Shown: one piece after another, positions 14,160 through 15,295 of the stretch | Layout of the letters: every line of letters begins with the position of its first letter | How positions within the stretch are numbered: position 1 is the first letter of the stretch | Assembly: GCA_022703195.1 (NCBI GenBank) | Contig: JAKLEF010000013.1 | Span: 1-15,295 of the forward strand | Origin: Candidatus Fermentibacterota bacterium | Lineage (GTDB): Bacteria > Fermentibacterota > Fermentibacteria > Fermentibacterales > Fermentibacteraceae | Length of the DNA stretch: 15,295 nucleotides | Reading direction: 5' to 3' | The notes under the pieces: generated by a model | Database searches by the model: none | The model's input: only the letters and a program-made list of their open reading frames with translations | What the model was told of the DNA's origin: nothing | Program-made: the position numbers and the translations under genes

Positions 14160-15295
14160 ATGCCTGAAGACGCGCGGACAGCGCTGGACGGGCTCGTCAG
14201 GGCTGCGATGAACCAGAAGGACATCCAGTCCATCACGGGGTCGTCCATCTCCAGGATGTCGCAGATGGATGCGGCGGATGCCGCGTCGGTCATCTCAGCC
14301 CTCGACTCCGACTGCATCTCCTCGGCCGACAGGGCTTCGCTGTTCCTCGCCCTCCTCGACTTCTCCACGCTGCAGTCCAGGCTCTCCACCGGGGCACTCG
14401 AGCCTCAGGCGCTCCGTTCGGCGATGATCCCCGAGGACCCGCACATGGCGGAAGCCTGGGCGAGGCTGGAGGCTCTGCAGCCCGGCGGCAGGATCTATGC
14501 AATAGCGAAGGTGTCGCTTCTCCTCGAGGTCTATTTCCTGCTCAACCGCGAGCTGAAGGACTCGTCGCTCGAGCCGGAGCACTCGTCAGGGGCCGCGATC
14601 GCGCTCAGGGTGCTTGCAGATCTCAAGCCCGGAGGCACCGACCTGTCCCTAGAGACCGCCGTGTTCTCCCAGGCCAGCCAGCGGCTGCTGACCGAGGTCC
14701 TCGAGGAGCTCGACTTCATACAGAGGGAACGCGGCAGCTGGTCCTACAGGCTCGACGACACGTCCTCCACGAGGCTCTCGCAGGCGAGGAACCTCCTCAG
14801 CTACCGGAGCGCATCCGCGACGCTGTCGCCCCTGGCCCTGACCAGGGCCGCCGAGAACATCGTCAAGAGGCTCGGCTTCATCGTCAGGGCCACCGGCATG
14901 TATCCATCGGGACATCCAGCGATCGCGCCATCCGTCGAGGGATTCCTCGAAGTCCTGGGCAGTTTCTTCCTGACCGGCCCGATGGTCACCCTGAGCGCCA
15001 TCGGCGGAGAACTGATGGTGAACGATCTACAGGTCCGGCGCAGGGGAGGCTCGGTCGATTCGCTCCTCAAGGACATGTCCGACCGAGGTGTCAGCAGCAT
15101 CACGTTCCAGAACGACACCGACGCCGAGAACGTGATGAGGTTCTCGAACGTCTTCAACAAGGCGCCGGTCTACATCAAGGAGCACGGCGGCCTGGAAAGC
15201 GTCAAATTCAAGTACGTGCTCGATACGAGCCGTAAGTACGCGATTCCCCTGCTGGACTACTTCGACAAGATCGGGGTGACCCGCCGAATGGGCTA
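14160..15295 (+). CDS. Hypothetical protein of unknown function; 3' end outside window
   Basis: ATG at 14160 with GGAGGG (14150-14155) 4 nt upstream; 378 codons are open to the window edge. There is no signal peptide or membrane segment, so it is probably cytoplasmic. Residues 1-220 look mostly alpha-helical, with many Ser, Leu and Asp residues and a repeated feel (SMSQMDAADAASVISALDSD-like helices), and I do not recognise them. From about residue 235 the pattern changes: GMYPSGHPAIAPSVEGFLEVL (Tyr248, His252, Pro253), then VTLSAIGGELMVNDLQV, LLKDMSDRGVSSITF (Phe316) and a helical stretch. This YxxxHP ... GI-x-x-ITF layout resembles a module seen in uncharacterised bacterial proteins next to HEAT-repeat or HD-type domains. 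That is a memory-based resemblance, not a function. A possible promoter is TTGCAC (14111) with TATAGC (14132), but its 15-nt spacer is short. Confidence 0.75.
   Translation, partial: MPEDARTALDGLVRAAMNQKDIQSITGSSISRMSQMDAADAASVISALDSDCISSADRASLFLALLDFSTLQSRLSTGALEPQALRSAMIPEDPHMAEAWARLEALQPGGRIYAIAKVSLLLEVYFLLNRELKDSSLEPEHSSGAAIALRVLADLKPGGTDLSLETAVFSQASQRLLTEVLEELDFIQRERGSWSYRLDDTSSTRLSQARNLLSYRSASATLSPLALTRAAENIVKRLGFIVRATGMYPSGHPAIAPSVEGFLEVLGSFFLTGPMVTLSAIGGELMVNDLQVRRRGGSVDSLLKDMSDRGVSSITFQNDTDAENVMRFSNVFNKAPVYIKEHGGLESVKFKYVLDTSRKYAIPLLDYFDKIGVTRRMG

Overview
The window is GC-rich bacterial DNA. Shine-Dalgarno sites are strong (GGAGG or AGGAGG), TTG and GTG starts are used, Arg is often AGG, and coding is dense with operon-like spacing. 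Two lipobox lipoproteins, a secreted M16 zinc peptidase and a [4Fe-4S]-type PurF point to an envelope-rich, poorly characterised bacterium. An FCB-group or similar candidate phylum is possible, but the sequence alone does not settle this. A tRNA-Sec gene shows that the organism probably decodes UGA as selenocysteine, although I see no selenoprotein here.

Layout. Positions 1-4673 (minus strand) hold a two-gene unit: a secreted two-domain M16 peptidase, then a secreted protein with a polysaccharide-deacetylase-like (NodB-like) region that runs off the left edge. A divergent region (4674-4794) carries a consensus-like promoter for pyrG and a small hairpin that overlaps the pyrG Shine-Dalgarno. 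Positions 4795-10375 (plus strand) hold a compact nucleotide unit, pyrG-purF-guaA, followed by a YitT-type membrane protein. All three enzymes use glutamine amide nitrogen: CTP synthase, the first committed step of purine synthesis, and GMP synthase. The pyrG/purF junction overlaps and the other gaps are 4 and 13 nt, so co-transcription is likely.

Positions 10442-13700 (plus strand) hold a second run that probably has its own promoter: two tandem related lipoproteins, a DUF4282-type membrane protein, a TatD-family hydrolase and a TcdA/CsdL-type E1-like enzyme (tRNA ct6A dehydratase).

Positions 13671-13973 hold the most unusual part of the window. This is a string of short palindromes, most with a 3-nt loop. 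Stem sequences differ between repeated units while pairing is kept. The first palindrome lies inside the 3' end of tcdA, and the last and strongest contains the CCA end of the minus-strand tRNA-Sec gene (selC, 13968-14064). selC has a good sigma70-type promoter. Beyond it, on the plus strand, a protein of unknown function runs off the right edge.
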